Below are positions 43,858 to 53,479 of a stretch of 64,000 nt of DNA, one piece after another. The stretch's first letter is position 1. Each line of letters starts with the position of its first letter. A program made the translations under genes and the position numbers. Source of the stretch: Clostridium sp. E02 (lineage in GTDB: Bacteria; Bacillota; Clostridia; Lachnospirales; Lachnospiraceae); assembly GCF_003833015.1 (NCBI RefSeq), contig NZ_RJLQ01000012.1:62001-126000 (forward strand), read 5' to 3'. The notes below the pieces were generated by a model that saw only the letters and a list, made by a program, of their open reading frames with translations, did not search any database and was not told the origin of the DNA.

Positions 43858-44304
43858 ATGTCGTTTTTAAGTTCTATGAACATTAGTGCGTCGGCGATGA
43901 CTGCGCAGCGTCTTCGGCTAGATATTGCATCGCAGAATATAGCGAATATTGATACGACCAGAACGGAAGCGGGTGGGCCATACCGGAGAAAGATGGTAGT
44001 GCTTGAAGCTAGGAATGAAACTGGTTTTCGCAAAGCGTTTATCAATGCAGCTGGAATAAACCGTCAGCAGAGAGGCGGTGGTGTTCGGGTATCTCAGATT
44101 GCAGAGGATACCAGCCCATTTAAATCCGTATATAAACCAGAACATCCAGATGCGGATGAGAATGGGTATGTACAGATGCCCAATGTAGATCTCATCAAGG
44201 AAACCGTAGACAGTATGTCTGCAACCAGGTCTTATGAAGCCAACATAACCGCATTCAATGCGATTAAAATGATGGCAGGAAAAGCATTGGAAATCGGGAA
44301 GTAA
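43858..44304 (+). CDS. flgC: Flagellar basal-body rod protein FlgC, displaced
   Basis: A 148-aa rod protein with N-terminal MSFLSSMNISASAMTAQRLR, ASQNIANIDTTRTEAGGPYRRK and C-terminal NVDLIKETVDSMSATRSYEANI, which identify FlgC. AGGAGG lies before the ATG. It is separated from its usual partners flgB and fliE by 13 kb, lying between cheY and fliY. Confidence 0.95.
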   Translation: MSFLSSMNISASAMTAQRLRLDIASQNIANIDTTRTEAGGPYRRKMVVLEARNETGFRKAFINAAGINRQQRGGGVRVSQIAEDTSPFKSVYKPEHPDADENGYVQMPNVDLIKETVDSMSATRSYEANITAFNAIKMMAGKALEIGK

Positions 44305-44354
44305 TCGGGAATAAGGCATAGAGGGCTAAATGAGTATAAAGGGAGAAAATATGT

Positions 44355-45722
44355 ATGGATTCGAAGAATTTTAGCGCATTTGAGATAGATGCCATAGGTG
44401 AAATACTAAATATAAGCCTGGGTGCCTCGGCCACTGCAGTATCCACCATGCTCAATGCCAGAGTTGACATAACCACACCGGTGGTCAGGGTTTTAACAAA
44501 GGATGAATTTGATATAGCAAATCTGGAACCAGCAGTCGGAGTGGAGATTACATATATTGCGGGACTTAGTGGTAGCAATATTATGCTATTAAAGAAACAT
44601 GATGTAAAAGTGATAGTAGATATGCTGATGGGGATGGAAACTCCAGAAGAGGAGTTTGAGTTAAATGAACTAAACATCAGTGCAATTTGTGAAGTCATGA
44701 ACCAGATGATGGGATCGTCAGCCACTGCCTTATCTGAATTTTTGAGCAAAACAGTTAATATTTCAACACCGAATTCTTTTGAGATCGGAGACAGTTCAGA
44801 TTTTAAAGAGAAATATTATTACGATGAAGATATAATGGTTGTGATTGGATTCACATTAAAAATTGCGGATCAGTTGGAAAGTGAATTTATTAATGTGATG
44901 CCCCCTAGTCTAGCAAAAGAATTGGTAGCAGGATTCTTTCCACAGGAGAGCGACGAAATGGAATCAACAAAAGAACAAGATTCAGTATTGTCTCCGGAAA
45001 AAGAACCGGAAAAAACAACTTCGGGCAGCGGTATGCTTTCACAAGAAGAGATTGAAAAACTTCTAGCTGGAAGTGCAGAACCAGAGCCTGAGACAAAAAA
45101 TGAGCAAACGACTCCAATGCAGGAATCTACAGGTGGAGTTTTATCACAAGAGGAAATCGAAAAGCTTTTAGGTGGCAGCTCAGCCGTAGAACCGGAAAAG
45201 GCAGAACCGCCGGTTATAAATCAGCCAGATCTAGGTTCGTTTGCGTCTGCACCACCAGTTCTGGATGCTTCAAACATGAATATGCAGCAGATGATGAGTC
45301 AGATGCAGATGCAGCAGCAGATGATCAATCAGATGCAGCAGATGATGAGCCAGATGCAGATGCAGAATTCCCAGCAGGGAGCCGCTAAAAAAGAAGCACC
45401 TCAGCCAAAGACCATTCATGTAAAACCAATTCCTCAAAATACATTAAACGAGGGTGAGTTAAGTTACGAAGAGCAAGAGGAAAACCGGGAACTGATTATG
45501 GGAGTCCCCCTTGAAGTTTCTGTGGAGATCGGCAGAACCAGAAAGCTGGTAAAAGAGATTTTAGAATTTACCAAAGGTTCCCTCGTAATCCTAGATAAGC
45601 TGGCTGGAGAACAGGTAGATTTATATGTAAACGGACAATGCATTGCCAAAGGTGATGTGGTAGTAGTAGACGATAATTTTGGTATTCGTATTACAGAAAT
45701 CATTAAAAAGAATATCGAATAG
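44355..45722 (+). CDS. fliY: Motor switch phosphatase FliY with two CheY-docking-like motifs
   Basis: The 455-aa protein combines an N-terminal CheC/CheX-type CheY-P phosphatase domain (residues 1-200) with two intact active sites, D-x3-E-x2-N in IDAIGEILNISLGASATA and S-x3-E-x2-N in ISAICEVMNQMMGSSATA, and a C-terminal FliN domain (about 370-455; SVEIGRTRKLVKEILEFTKG). The linker has two near-identical peptides, MLSQEEIEKLLAG (227-239) and VLSQEEIEKLLGG (262-274), resembling the CheY-P-binding N-terminus of FliM, and a Met/Gln-rich run (about 308-340). The CheY-binding peptide is usually single and N-terminal in FliY. Confidence 0.94.
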   Translation: MDSKNFSAFEIDAIGEILNISLGASATAVSTMLNARVDITTPVVRVLTKDEFDIANLEPAVGVEITYIAGLSGSNIMLLKKHDVKVIVDMLMGMETPEEEFELNELNISAICEVMNQMMGSSATALSEFLSKTVNISTPNSFEIGDSSDFKEKYYYDEDIMVVIGFTLKIADQLESEFINVMPPSLAKELVAGFFPQESDEMESTKEQDSVLSPEKEPEKTTSGSGMLSQEEIEKLLAGSAEPEPETKNEQTTPMQESTGGVLSQEEIEKLLGGSSAVEPEKAEPPVINQPDLGSFASAPPVLDASNMNMQQMMSQMQMQQQMINQMQQMMSQMQMQNSQQGAAKKEAPQPKTIHVKPIPQNTLNEGELSYEEQEENRELIMGVPLEVSVEIGRTRKLVKEILEFTKGSLVILDKLAGEQVDLYVNGQCIAKGDVVVVDDNFGIRITEIIKKNIE

Positions 45723-45738
45723 AGAGGAAGTGACTGTA

Positions 45739-46086
45739 TTGAACAGTTTGATTAGTCTGGCATCGGTGCTGCTTATTACCATCTTGATCTTATATTTAAG
45801 CTATGTTTTCACAAAGAGTTTAGGCAAAGGGATTGGTATGAAGAAGCAGGGGGGCAGTAGTATGCAGATGCTGGACAGGCTTCCGCTTGGGCAGGATAAA
45901 GCAATTGCAATTGTTCGTACAGGGAATCACTATTTTCTGATTGGAATTGCTTCTTCTCAAATTTCGTTACTTGCAGAACTTTCTGAAGAAGATATACAAA
46001 ATAATCCCCAGGTTCCATTGGCAGGCTATGACAATTTTAAAAATATATGGATGAAATATACCAGTCATCACAGAAAAGATGAGTAA
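45739..46086 (+). CDS. fliO: Flagellar biosynthesis protein FliO
   Basis: A small bitopic membrane protein (115 aa): hydrophobic segment about 6-24 (ASVLLITILILYLSYVF), then a cytoplasmic domain with GSSMQMLDRLPLGQDKAIAIV, typical of FliO, which helps assemble FliP. Start uncertain: TTG 45739 follows GAGAGG by 11 bases; GTG 45730 lies too close to it. Confidence 0.85.
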   Translation: MNSLISLASVLLITILILYLSYVFTKSLGKGIGMKKQGGSSMQMLDRLPLGQDKAIAIVRTGNHYFLIGIASSQISLLAELSEEDIQNNPQVPLAGYDNFKNIWMKYTSHHRKDE

Positions 46087-46097
46087 GGAGGGATTGA

Positions 46098-46757
46098 ATG
46101 AATGCAGATGCTTTAATTAATATTAATGGCGGCCGAGTGCCGACATTGGAACTTTTCCTCATAATGACTATCATTTCTTTGATGCCCTCCATTTTAGTGA
46201 TGATGACATCCTTTACCAGGATTGTCATTATCTTATCTTTTACTAGAAATGCACTGGGGGTACAACAAACACCACCCAATATGGTTTTGGTTGGGATTGC
46301 GTTATTTTTAACGTTGTTTATTATGGACCCGGTCATAAATGATATCAATACCAATGCGTACCAACCCTACATAAAAGAAGAGATTACTCAGACAGAAGCG
46401 CTAAAACGGGCACAAGTTCCTATGAAGCAATTTATGCTGAAGCAGACAGAGAAAGAGACTTTGAATCTGTTTGCAGAGTTGTCGAATACAAAAATGCCAG
46501 AACAAATTGAAGATCTGCCGATGACGGTCGTAATATCCTCATTTATGACATCAGAATTAAAACGGGCGTTTACAGCAGGCTTTATGATATTTTTGCCCTT
46601 TATGTTAGTGGATATCATTGTGTCTAGTACACTGATGTCAATGGGTATGGTCATGTTGCCGCCGGCCATGATATCGCTCCCCTTTAAACTGCTTTTGTTT
46701 GTTACAGTAAATGGCTGGGAACTGCTATTTACAAATTTGGTTAAGAGCTTTCACTAG
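46098..46757 (+). CDS. fliP: Flagellar export channel protein FliP
   Basis: An export gate component of 219 aa with LEL-type first helix (LELFLIMTIISLMPSILVMM, then TSFTRIVIILSFTRNALG, QQTPPNMVLVGIALFLTLFI) and C-terminal AFTAGFMIFLPFMLVDIIVS, near-invariant in FliP. It lacks the cleaved signal peptide found in many longer FliP proteins. AAGGAGG precedes the ATG. Confidence 0.95.
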   Translation: MNADALININGGRVPTLELFLIMTIISLMPSILVMMTSFTRIVIILSFTRNALGVQQTPPNMVLVGIALFLTLFIMDPVINDINTNAYQPYIKEEITQTEALKRAQVPMKQFMLKQTEKETLNLFAELSNTKMPEQIEDLPMTVVISSFMTSELKRAFTAGFMIFLPFMLVDIIVSSTLMSMGMVMLPPAMISLPFKLLLFVTVNGWELLFTNLVKSFH

Positions 46758-46774
46758 TGACGGGAGGTGTCAAG

Positions 46775-47035
46775 ATGACAGATGTTGCACTCGGCGGCCT
46801 CATGTATGAAATGTTTGGGGCGGCCATTAAACTAGCTGGTCCTATCCTGGTAGTCAGTATGGTTATCGGTGTTTTAATCTCCATTATACAGGCTGCAACA
46901 CAGATCCATGAGCAGACAATTACATTTGTTCCTAAACTTTTAGTAATTGGGCTGATGCTTTTGATGATGGGAAGTAATATGATGGAAACACTTAGCGACT
47001 TTACCATACGTATTTTTAACAACATGCTGGGATAG
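46775..47035 (+). CDS. fliQ: Flagellar export channel protein FliQ
   Basis: An 86-aa protein with two membrane helices (LAGPILVVSMVIGVLISIIQ, then AATQIHEQTITFVPKLL and LMLLMMGSNMMETLSDF), the FliQ pattern. ATG 46775 follows GGGAGG; the upstream GTG 46757 is not favoured. Confidence 0.95.
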   Translation: MTDVALGGLMYEMFGAAIKLAGPILVVSMVIGVLISIIQAATQIHEQTITFVPKLLVIGLMLLMMGSNMMETLSDFTIRIFNNMLG

Positions 47036-47065
47036 CCGGAAGAAGACAGAGAAAGGAAGAGTAAT

Positions 47066-47827
47066 ATGCCAGATACAGGACAGATGATGCTGCTATCTCT
47101 GATCTTTATGCGAATGTCAGGATTTATCATGCTAAATCCGGTATTCGGAAGAAAAAACATTCCGGGATATGTCAAGGGCGCAATGATCATGGTATTCACC
47201 CTTCTCCTTTATTCGTTTTCAGCCGCTCAAGTAGTAGAACCAGTAAATTCCATTGAGTATTCCGTTTTGCTTATAAAGGAATTTGCAATGGGTTATATCA
47301 TTGGTTTTGTCATGGATTTATTTATCATGGTAATCACCAGCGCCGGAACGGTCATGGATTTTCAGATGGGTCTTTCTATGGCAACGGTTTTTGATCCCCA
47401 AAGCAATGCACAGATTGCACTGACTGGAGGAATCTATCATGCCTACTTCATGTTACTATTCTTTGCAGTTGATGGACATCTGGTTCTGATGAAACTTTTG
47501 ATTCAATCGTCTCAGATCGTCCCATATGGGCAAGTGGTGATCGGAACCAATGTGGCATGGGCCATAGCTGATATATTTGTACAGTGTTTTAACATGGCGA
47601 TTCGTTTTTCATTTCCTATTTTGGCCATTGAGTTTATAACAGAAATAGCTGTTGGTATTTTGATGAAAGTTATCCCGCAGATTAATGTGTTTGTAGTTAA
47701 TATTCAAGCTAAGGTTTTCATTGGTTTGTTAATGCTTGTTTTCTTTTTTTCTCCCATGTCAGAATATGTGAGGGAAATAATTAACCAGATGCTTACAACA
47801 ATCCAGAATATAATTGGAATTTTATAA
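47066..47827 (+). CDS. fliR: Flagellar export channel protein FliR
   Basis: A 253-aa integral membrane export-gate protein with FMRMSGFIMLNPVFGRKNIP, MGYIIGFVMDLFIMVITSAG and FVVNIQAKVFIGLLMLVFF typical of FliR. FliP, FliQ and FliR build the export channel. Confidence 0.95.
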   Translation: MPDTGQMMLLSLIFMRMSGFIMLNPVFGRKNIPGYVKGAMIMVFTLLLYSFSAAQVVEPVNSIEYSVLLIKEFAMGYIIGFVMDLFIMVITSAGTVMDFQMGLSMATVFDPQSNAQIALTGGIYHAYFMLLFFAVDGHLVLMKLLIQSSQIVPYGQVVIGTNVAWAIADIFVQCFNMAIRFSFPILAIEFITEIAVGILMKVIPQINVFVVNIQAKVFIGLLMLVFFFSPMSEYVREIINQMLTTIQNIIGIL

Positions 47828-47851
47828 TGGCAAAGGATGTGAAAAACTGCA

Positions 47852-48913
47852 ATGGCTGAAGATTCAAAAACAGAAAAAGCCACCCCGAAAAAGCGGCGGG
47901 ATGAACGAAAAAAAGGACGTGTTGCAATTAGTAAGGATATAATTATGATTTCCAGCCTGCTTGGCACATTCATTATGCTAAAACTTTTATTTCCATTTAT
48001 GTACCGGACCATGCGGGATTATATGATAAAGTACATAGGCATTGCAGTGACAGCAGAAACACTGTCTGATTATACCGTAGGGGCTTTTTGGGACACTCTG
48101 AAAGCGATTTTAAAAGCGGCATTCCCCATTCTTATAACTTCCACAATTCTTGCAGTGCTAAGTACAGGGGTACAAACCGGATTTTTGTTTTCAAAAGAAA
48201 GTATGAAGCCTAAATTCAACAAACTCAATCCCATCACTGGGATCAAGAATATAGTTTCATTAAAGAGTTTGGTGGAGTTAATTAAAAATATAATTAAAAT
48301 CGTAATCCTTGCAGTTATCTTATTTCAGATCATAAAAGGGGACTTAAATTCCATTGCAAGGAGCATCAATATGAGCATAAATGATTCCATTGTTTATGTT
48401 TTAGATTCCATTATGGATATGGTGTTTAAAGTATCCATTGTGTTTCTGGCAATCGCAGTCTTTGACTATTTTTATCAATGGTGGGATCATGAACGCCAAT
48501 TAAAGATGTCGAAGCATGATATCAAAGAAGAGTATAAACAGACGGAAGGGAATCCGGAGATTAAGGGACGGATTCGGAACTTACAAAGAGAGAGAGCGAA
48601 AAGCAGAATGATGCAGTCTGTTCCCTCTGCAGACGTCATCATACGTAATCCGACGCATTATGCAGTGGCACTTCGATATGATCTTGACAAAGACAATGCT
48701 CCCGTCTTGCTGGCGAAAGGGCAGGATGAACTTGCATTAAGGATTGTATCCGTAGGAGAAGAAAATGGAGTCTATGTACTGGAAAACAAGCCTCTTGCGA
48801 GAGGGATTTTTGCCAGTACGAAGGTCGGAGCAGAGATTCCGCCGGAATATTATGGTATGGTTGCTGATATTCTGGTGTTCGTATACCGTATGAACAATAA
48901 AATCATAGAATGA
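47852..48913 (+). CDS. flhB: Flagellar export switch protein FlhB
   Basis: The 353-aa protein has the start EDSKTEKATPKKRRDERKKG, four membrane segments (about 30-50, 85-110, 142-165 and 187-210), and a cytoplasmic autocleavage domain with NPTH (266-269) in IIRNPTHYAVALRYD. FlhB changes export specificity from hook to filament subunits together with FliK. All key residues are present. Confidence 0.96.
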   Translation: MAEDSKTEKATPKKRRDERKKGRVAISKDIIMISSLLGTFIMLKLLFPFMYRTMRDYMIKYIGIAVTAETLSDYTVGAFWDTLKAILKAAFPILITSTILAVLSTGVQTGFLFSKESMKPKFNKLNPITGIKNIVSLKSLVELIKNIIKIVILAVILFQIIKGDLNSIARSINMSINDSIVYVLDSIMDMVFKVSIVFLAIAVFDYFYQWWDHERQLKMSKHDIKEEYKQTEGNPEIKGRIRNLQRERAKSRMMQSVPSADVIIRNPTHYAVALRYDLDKDNAPVLLAKGQDELALRIVSVGEENGVYVLENKPLARGIFASTKVGAEIPPEYYGMVADILVFVYRMNNKIIE

Positions 48914-48954
48914 TGAATCCGGCATAGATACTTGAAAGAAATGGTGTAGAGAGA

Positions 48955-51024
48955 ATGAAGAGATTAATGAAAAATTCCATAGTAGTATTTGTCATAACGA
49001 TAGTACTGCTGTTGATTATTCCATTGCCTCCATTTTTTATGGACGTAATGATTATCATAAATATTACCCTTTCCATGATTATCTTACTGATAACCATGAA
49101 TATTAAAGAGCCGCTGGAGTTTTCAATTTTCCCATCCCTGCTCTTAATTACAACTTTGTTAAGACTTGGGCTGAATGTATCCTCAACACGTAATATCTTA
49201 TCCAAGCAAGGATCCTCCGGTATGGTGATCAAAGCGTTTGGTGACTTCGTATTGCAGGGGAACGTTATAGTCGGTTTTATTATATTCCTTATTATTGTAT
49301 TGGTAAACTTTTTGGTTATTACAAAAGGAACCGAGCGTGTGTCAGAGGTTGCGGCACGATTTACCTTGGATGCTATGCCAGGAAAGCAGATGGCCATTGA
49401 TGCAGATTTAAGTTCAGGTCTAATCAATGAGCAGGAAGCCAAAATAAGACGTTACAAGATACAAAAAGAAGCAGATTTCTACGGTGCTATGGATGGTGCG
49501 ACCAAGTTTGTTAAGGGAGATTCCATTATTTCTATGATCATCACAGCCATTAACTTTATCGGTGGTGCGATTATAGGTATGATACAGTCCAATATGCCGT
49601 TTTCAGAAGTTTTATCCATCTATAGTATCGCAACGGTCGGTGATGGGTTGGTTTCTCAGATTCCCTCTCTTTTGATTGCAACGGCTACTGGTATGATTGT
49701 AACAAGAGCCGTATCAGAAGGAACGTTAAACGAAGATGTATCGGAACAGTTTTTGGCACAACCAAAAGCAATTATGTTAACTGGTTTCGTTATGATTGTT
49801 CTAATGGTGGTTCCTGGAATGCCCAAATTACAGCTTGGAATTATGGCGGTCATTTTAATTGCCTCAGGATACAATTTGGGAGAAAAAGTAAAGCAGGCGG
49901 CAATCAAAGAGATTGTTACAACTCAGTCCGGGACCTTGGAGGAATCGCAGGAGCAAGGAACCGACGAGGAATCATATTACCGGGATGTGAATAATGTCTA
50001 TTCTCTCATTAATGTGGAACCCATTGAGATGGAATTTGGATACAGTCTGATCCCTCTGATTGATGAAAGCAGCGGAGGGAAAATGATCAATCGAATCGTT
50101 ATTTTCCGGAGGCAGTATGCCCAGGATATGGGATTTGTGATTCCTTCTGTCAGACTTCGGGACAGTTCCAGCTTAAACACCAATCAATATGTGATTAAGA
50201 TCAGGGGAGAAGAGGTATCAAAAGGAGAAATTCTAGTGGATTACTATCTGGCTCTCGAACCGCCTATTCTATCCGGAGAGGTGGATGGAATCGAAACGGT
50301 GGAACCGGCCTATGGAATCCCAAGTAAATGGATTCGTCCTGAAAACAAAGAGATGGCAGAGATTTATGGTTACACGGTTATTGATCCTCTGTCAGTCATG
50401 CTGACTCATCTATCGGAAACCATTCGCCAGCATGCCTATGAAATGCTTGGGCGACAGGAAGTAATGCAGTTATTGGATAATGTGAAAAAACATTCTCCTG
50501 AATTAGTGGAAGAACTGTTCCCTGGACAGTTTACATATGGAAACTTCCAAAAGATTTTAAACAACCTTTTAAAAGAAGGGGTTCCAATTAGAGATATGGA
50601 GACAATTTTAGAAACCATTGTAGATGCGTTACCTACGACCAGAGATGTAGATGTGATTACTGAGAATATCAGGATTGCATTAAAGAGGACGATTACCAGA
50701 ATGTTCTGCGAAGGAGGTCAGATGAAAGTCATGACTTTGGAGGCAGATCTGGAGAAAACAATAATCAGCAGCATGGCAAAAGGAGAGCAGGGAGTCTATC
50801 TAGCTCTCAGCCCGGATGTGATGCAATCTGTGATTGGACAGCTGGGAGAACAGATTAAGAAATTTAGTGATCTGGATCAAAAACCTGTGATTCTTACAAG
50901 TCAGGTTGTTAGACTGTATTTTTACCGTCTGATCGAGCAGTTTTATCCCAATGTGTATGTCCTTTCCTTTCATGAGATTGCCAACAATATTCAGATTCAG
51001 GCAGTTGGAAATATTACCATTTGA
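48955..51024 (+). CDS. flhA: Flagellar export gate protein FlhA
   Basis: The 689-aa export gate has about eight membrane segments in residues 1-325, with the conserved cytoplasmic loop (RFTLDAMPGKQMAIDADLSS, EADFYGAMDGATKFVKGD), and a large cytoplasmic domain that binds chaperones and subunits. In many Firmicutes flhF and flhG come next; here the sigma-D gene starts right after it. Confidence 0.97.
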   Translation: MKRLMKNSIVVFVITIVLLLIIPLPPFFMDVMIIINITLSMIILLITMNIKEPLEFSIFPSLLLITTLLRLGLNVSSTRNILSKQGSSGMVIKAFGDFVLQGNVIVGFIIFLIIVLVNFLVITKGTERVSEVAARFTLDAMPGKQMAIDADLSSGLINEQEAKIRRYKIQKEADFYGAMDGATKFVKGDSIISMIITAINFIGGAIIGMIQSNMPFSEVLSIYSIATVGDGLVSQIPSLLIATATGMIVTRAVSEGTLNEDVSEQFLAQPKAIMLTGFVMIVLMVVPGMPKLQLGIMAVILIASGYNLGEKVKQAAIKEIVTTQSGTLEESQEQGTDEESYYRDVNNVYSLINVEPIEMEFGYSLIPLIDESSGGKMINRIVIFRRQYAQDMGFVIPSVRLRDSSSLNTNQYVIKIRGEEVSKGEILVDYYLALEPPILSGEVDGIETVEPAYGIPSKWIRPENKEMAEIYGYTVIDPLSVMLTHLSETIRQHAYEMLGRQEVMQLLDNVKKHSPELVEELFPGQFTYGNFQKILNNLLKEGVPIRDMETILETIVDALPTTRDVDVITENIRIALKRTITRMFCEGGQMKVMTLEADLEKTIISSMAKGEQGVYLALSPDVMQSVIGQLGEQIKKFSDLDQKPVILTSQVVRLYFYRLIEQFYPNVYVLSFHEIANNIQIQAVGNITI

Positions 51025-51059
51025 CAAAGAGTTGTGTCAGAAAGGCAGTGTTAGTCGGA

Positions 51060-51836
51060 ATGGAGCAGGATTTAAGCCAATATACCAATGAAGATTTATT
51101 AATTAAATATAAGCGGACGAAAGATATCAAGATGAAGCATGAACTGGTTATGCGTTACCTTTATATGGTCAAAAGCATTTCTATTCAGATGCGGGATATA
51201 TATCTAAGCTTTGCACAAGTAGAGGATATCGTGAATGAAGGTGTTTTAACGATTATGAACGGGCTTGAAAAGTTCGATCCTGAGATGAATGTAAAGTTTG
51301 AAACATATATATCCAAGCGGATCCGTGGCATGATTATTGATATGGCACGAAAACAGGATTGGATTCCCAGGAGCGTAAGGAAGAATGCAAAAGAACTGGA
51401 TCATGCTGTCATGGAATTATGCAATCGTCTTGGCCGTTTTCCTACCCCAAAAGAAACTGCTGATCATATGAATGTGAGCTTGGAAAAGTATCAGGAGGCT
51501 TTGGGTAAGACAAATGTCTACAGTGTTTTGTCACTGGACATGGTGTTAGAAACAGGAAATGATACCAAAAAAACACTTCAGCTTCCGTCCATCAATGACG
51601 AGGATCAACCAGAATCTCATTACCTCCAGCAGGAATTTCGGCAGGTATTGGTTTCTGCCATTGATCATTTAAAGGAAAATGAACAAAAGGTTATTTCTTT
51701 GTACTATTTGGACGAATTAAATATGAAGGAGATTGCCAGGGTCATGAATGTCAGTGAACCTAGAATCTCCCAGATTCATTCGAATGCAATTCAAAAAATG
51801 AAAGTATATTTAAATAATTTTATCAATGGGAAATAA
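51060..51836 (+). CDS. sigD: Flagellar/motility RNA polymerase sigma factor (sigma-D/FliA)
   Basis: The 258-aa sigma factor has regions 2 (QVEDIVNEGVLTIMNGLEKF, FETYISKRIRGMIIDMARKQ, DWIPRSVRKNAK, the last typical of SigD/FliA), 3 and 4 (ENEQKVISLYYLDELNMKEI, EPRISQIHSNAIQKMK). It should read the TAxx-N15-xTCGATAA promoters found here at flagellin, cheV and other genes. The start is unsure: ATG 51060 has only a distant AAAGG, and GTG 51048 or a TTG at 51021 overlapping the flhA stop are alternatives. Confidence 0.92.
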   Translation: MEQDLSQYTNEDLLIKYKRTKDIKMKHELVMRYLYMVKSISIQMRDIYLSFAQVEDIVNEGVLTIMNGLEKFDPEMNVKFETYISKRIRGMIIDMARKQDWIPRSVRKNAKELDHAVMELCNRLGRFPTPKETADHMNVSLEKYQEALGKTNVYSVLSLDMVLETGNDTKKTLQLPSINDEDQPESHYLQQEFRQVLVSAIDHLKENEQKVISLYYLDELNMKEIARVMNVSEPRISQIHSNAIQKMKVYLNNFINGK

Positions 51837-51852
51837 GAAAGGGGATAAAGGA

Positions 51853-52653
51853 ATGTTTCAGGGCTTTTATAATCTAGCTTCCAGTATGCTTTATCAAAAC
51901 CGGAACTTAAATACAATCAGTAATAATATGGTAAATTCTAGTACACCAGGGTTTAAATCTGACCGGTTAATCAGCACAACCTTTAAAGATGCAATGCTTT
52001 ACCGAACGGAAAGCATCAATAATAACAATTCCACGCAGATCGGTGCTATATCAATGATGAAGACAGCTGCTGGTACGAAAACTAGTTACGATCAGGGAAC
52101 TGTGGAAGAAACTGGAGGTAATTTGGATTTTGCATTGACCGAACCAGGTTTCTTTGCATTAGAAGATACCGATGGTAACCGTCTCTACACCAGAAACGGA
52201 TCGTTTGATATCGACCAGGAAGGATATCTATGTCTTCCTTCTATGGGGAGAGTGCTGGACGACAGTGGTAATCCTATTGAGATTACATCGGATCATATAT
52301 CAGTGGATAAATCTGGTAATATTTATGAAGTTCCGTTAAAAGGTCTTGGAACAGAAGATGGAGCTGATAGTGAAGACCAGGAACCTAATTTAATCGGGAA
52401 AATCGGAGTGACCAATTTTGATGATTATACCCAGCTCGTAAAAGGAGATAATGGAACGTTCACCACTCAGGCGGAAGGGAATGGCATTGACGGAGGAGTT
52501 CAGTGGAAATCCGTTGAACGATCTAACATTGATACAATTGAAGAGATGACATCCATGATGAGCAGTCAAAGAGCCTCACAGAGTGCAGCGCAGGTACTAA
52601 AAATGTATGATCAGCTTATGAGCAAAATTGTTACAGATATTGGAAGAGTATAA
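51853..52653 (+). CDS. flgF: Flagellar rod/hook-basal body protein, FlgF/FlhO-like
   Basis: A 266-aa protein of the FlgF/FlgG rod family: MFQGFYNLASSMLYQNRNLN, ISNNMVNSSTPGFKSDR, TEPGFFALEDTDGNRLYTRN and C-terminal MMSSQRASQSAAQVLKMYDQ. ATG 51853 follows AAGGGG by 8 bases; the ATG at 51826 overlaps the sigma gene. Pairs with the next gene, like flhO-flhP of Bacillus, so the exact rod position cannot be given. Confidence 0.88.
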   Translation: MFQGFYNLASSMLYQNRNLNTISNNMVNSSTPGFKSDRLISTTFKDAMLYRTESINNNNSTQIGAISMMKTAAGTKTSYDQGTVEETGGNLDFALTEPGFFALEDTDGNRLYTRNGSFDIDQEGYLCLPSMGRVLDDSGNPIEITSDHISVDKSGNIYEVPLKGLGTEDGADSEDQEPNLIGKIGVTNFDDYTQLVKGDNGTFTTQAEGNGIDGGVQWKSVERSNIDTIEEMTSMMSSQRASQSAAQVLKMYDQLMSKIVTDIGRV

Positions 52654-52667
52654 AGGAGGGGCAGCAG

Positions 52668-53447
52668 ATGAATCAATCGTTTTATACAGGTGCTTTGGGG
52701 GCCTTAAATCAACAGGCAAAACTCAATATAGTATCCGGTAATATTGCCAATGTAAACACCGTAGGATATAAATCACAATATGGTGCGTTTTCTGACTTGA
52801 TTTATGCGCAGACAAGAAATACGAAGGGAGAAGACGGGGGTAAGACAGGAAGTGGAACAAAGATCAGTGAAGTAAAAATGAATATGACAAATATGCCCTA
52901 CCGTACGACTGGAGTTGAGAGTGATCATGCAATTGCAGGAGAGGGCTTTTTTATGTTAAAAGATCCAACAACGGAGCAGATTACTTATTCTAGAGATGGC
53001 TGCTTCCAACTGGCAAAAACCGATGATAAATATTATTTGGTTAATGGAGATGGGAAAAGAGTATTAAACATGGATCAAGAGGAGATTTCCTATGATGTAA
53101 AACCAGCTTCCTATCCCTCTGAAGATGGGGAAGAGGAAGAAGAGGAAGAGGAACAGGTAGAGTATGGGGAAGGGGAACATGACCCTCATTCCATAGGAGT
53201 TTATACATTTTCAAGACTCAACGGACTTGAAGGTGTAGGCGATAATGGATTTGCTGCAACTGCAAAAAATGGAGATCCAGTTCTTTTAGAGAAGGCAAAA
53301 GTGGTAAAAGGATCATTGGAAGAGTCAGGGACAGATTTTGCCCTTGAGATGACTAAAATGATGGAAGCTCAACGGGCTTATTCCTATGCGCTTAAGATGG
53401 TACAAACTTCCGACGAGGTTGAGACTACGATAAATTCACTGCGATAA
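52668..53447 (+). CDS. flgG: Flagellar rod/hook-basal body protein, FlgG/FlhP-like
   Basis: A 259-aa rod family protein with MNQSFYTGALGALNQQAKLN, VSGNIANVNTVGYKSQYGAF, IAGEGFFMLKDP and C-terminal MMEAQRAYSYALKMVQTSDE. Residues about 145-165 form a strongly acidic insert (run of eight Glu) in the variable domain. AGGAGGGG precedes the ATG. Confidence 0.88.
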   Translation: MNQSFYTGALGALNQQAKLNIVSGNIANVNTVGYKSQYGAFSDLIYAQTRNTKGEDGGKTGSGTKISEVKMNMTNMPYRTTGVESDHAIAGEGFFMLKDPTTEQITYSRDGCFQLAKTDDKYYLVNGDGKRVLNMDQEEISYDVKPASYPSEDGEEEEEEEEQVEYGEGEHDPHSIGVYTFSRLNGLEGVGDNGFAATAKNGDPVLLEKAKVVKGSLEESGTDFALEMTKMMEAQRAYSYALKMVQTSDEVETTINSLR

Positions 53448-53479
53448 GGTTGCAGTTGTAAAGGAAAGAGGGCGATTAC

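Noticed and set aside
48903-49442. Antisense open frame of 179 codons in flhA
   Set aside because: FlhA is unambiguous on the plus strand; the frame has no ribosome site or recognisable motif.
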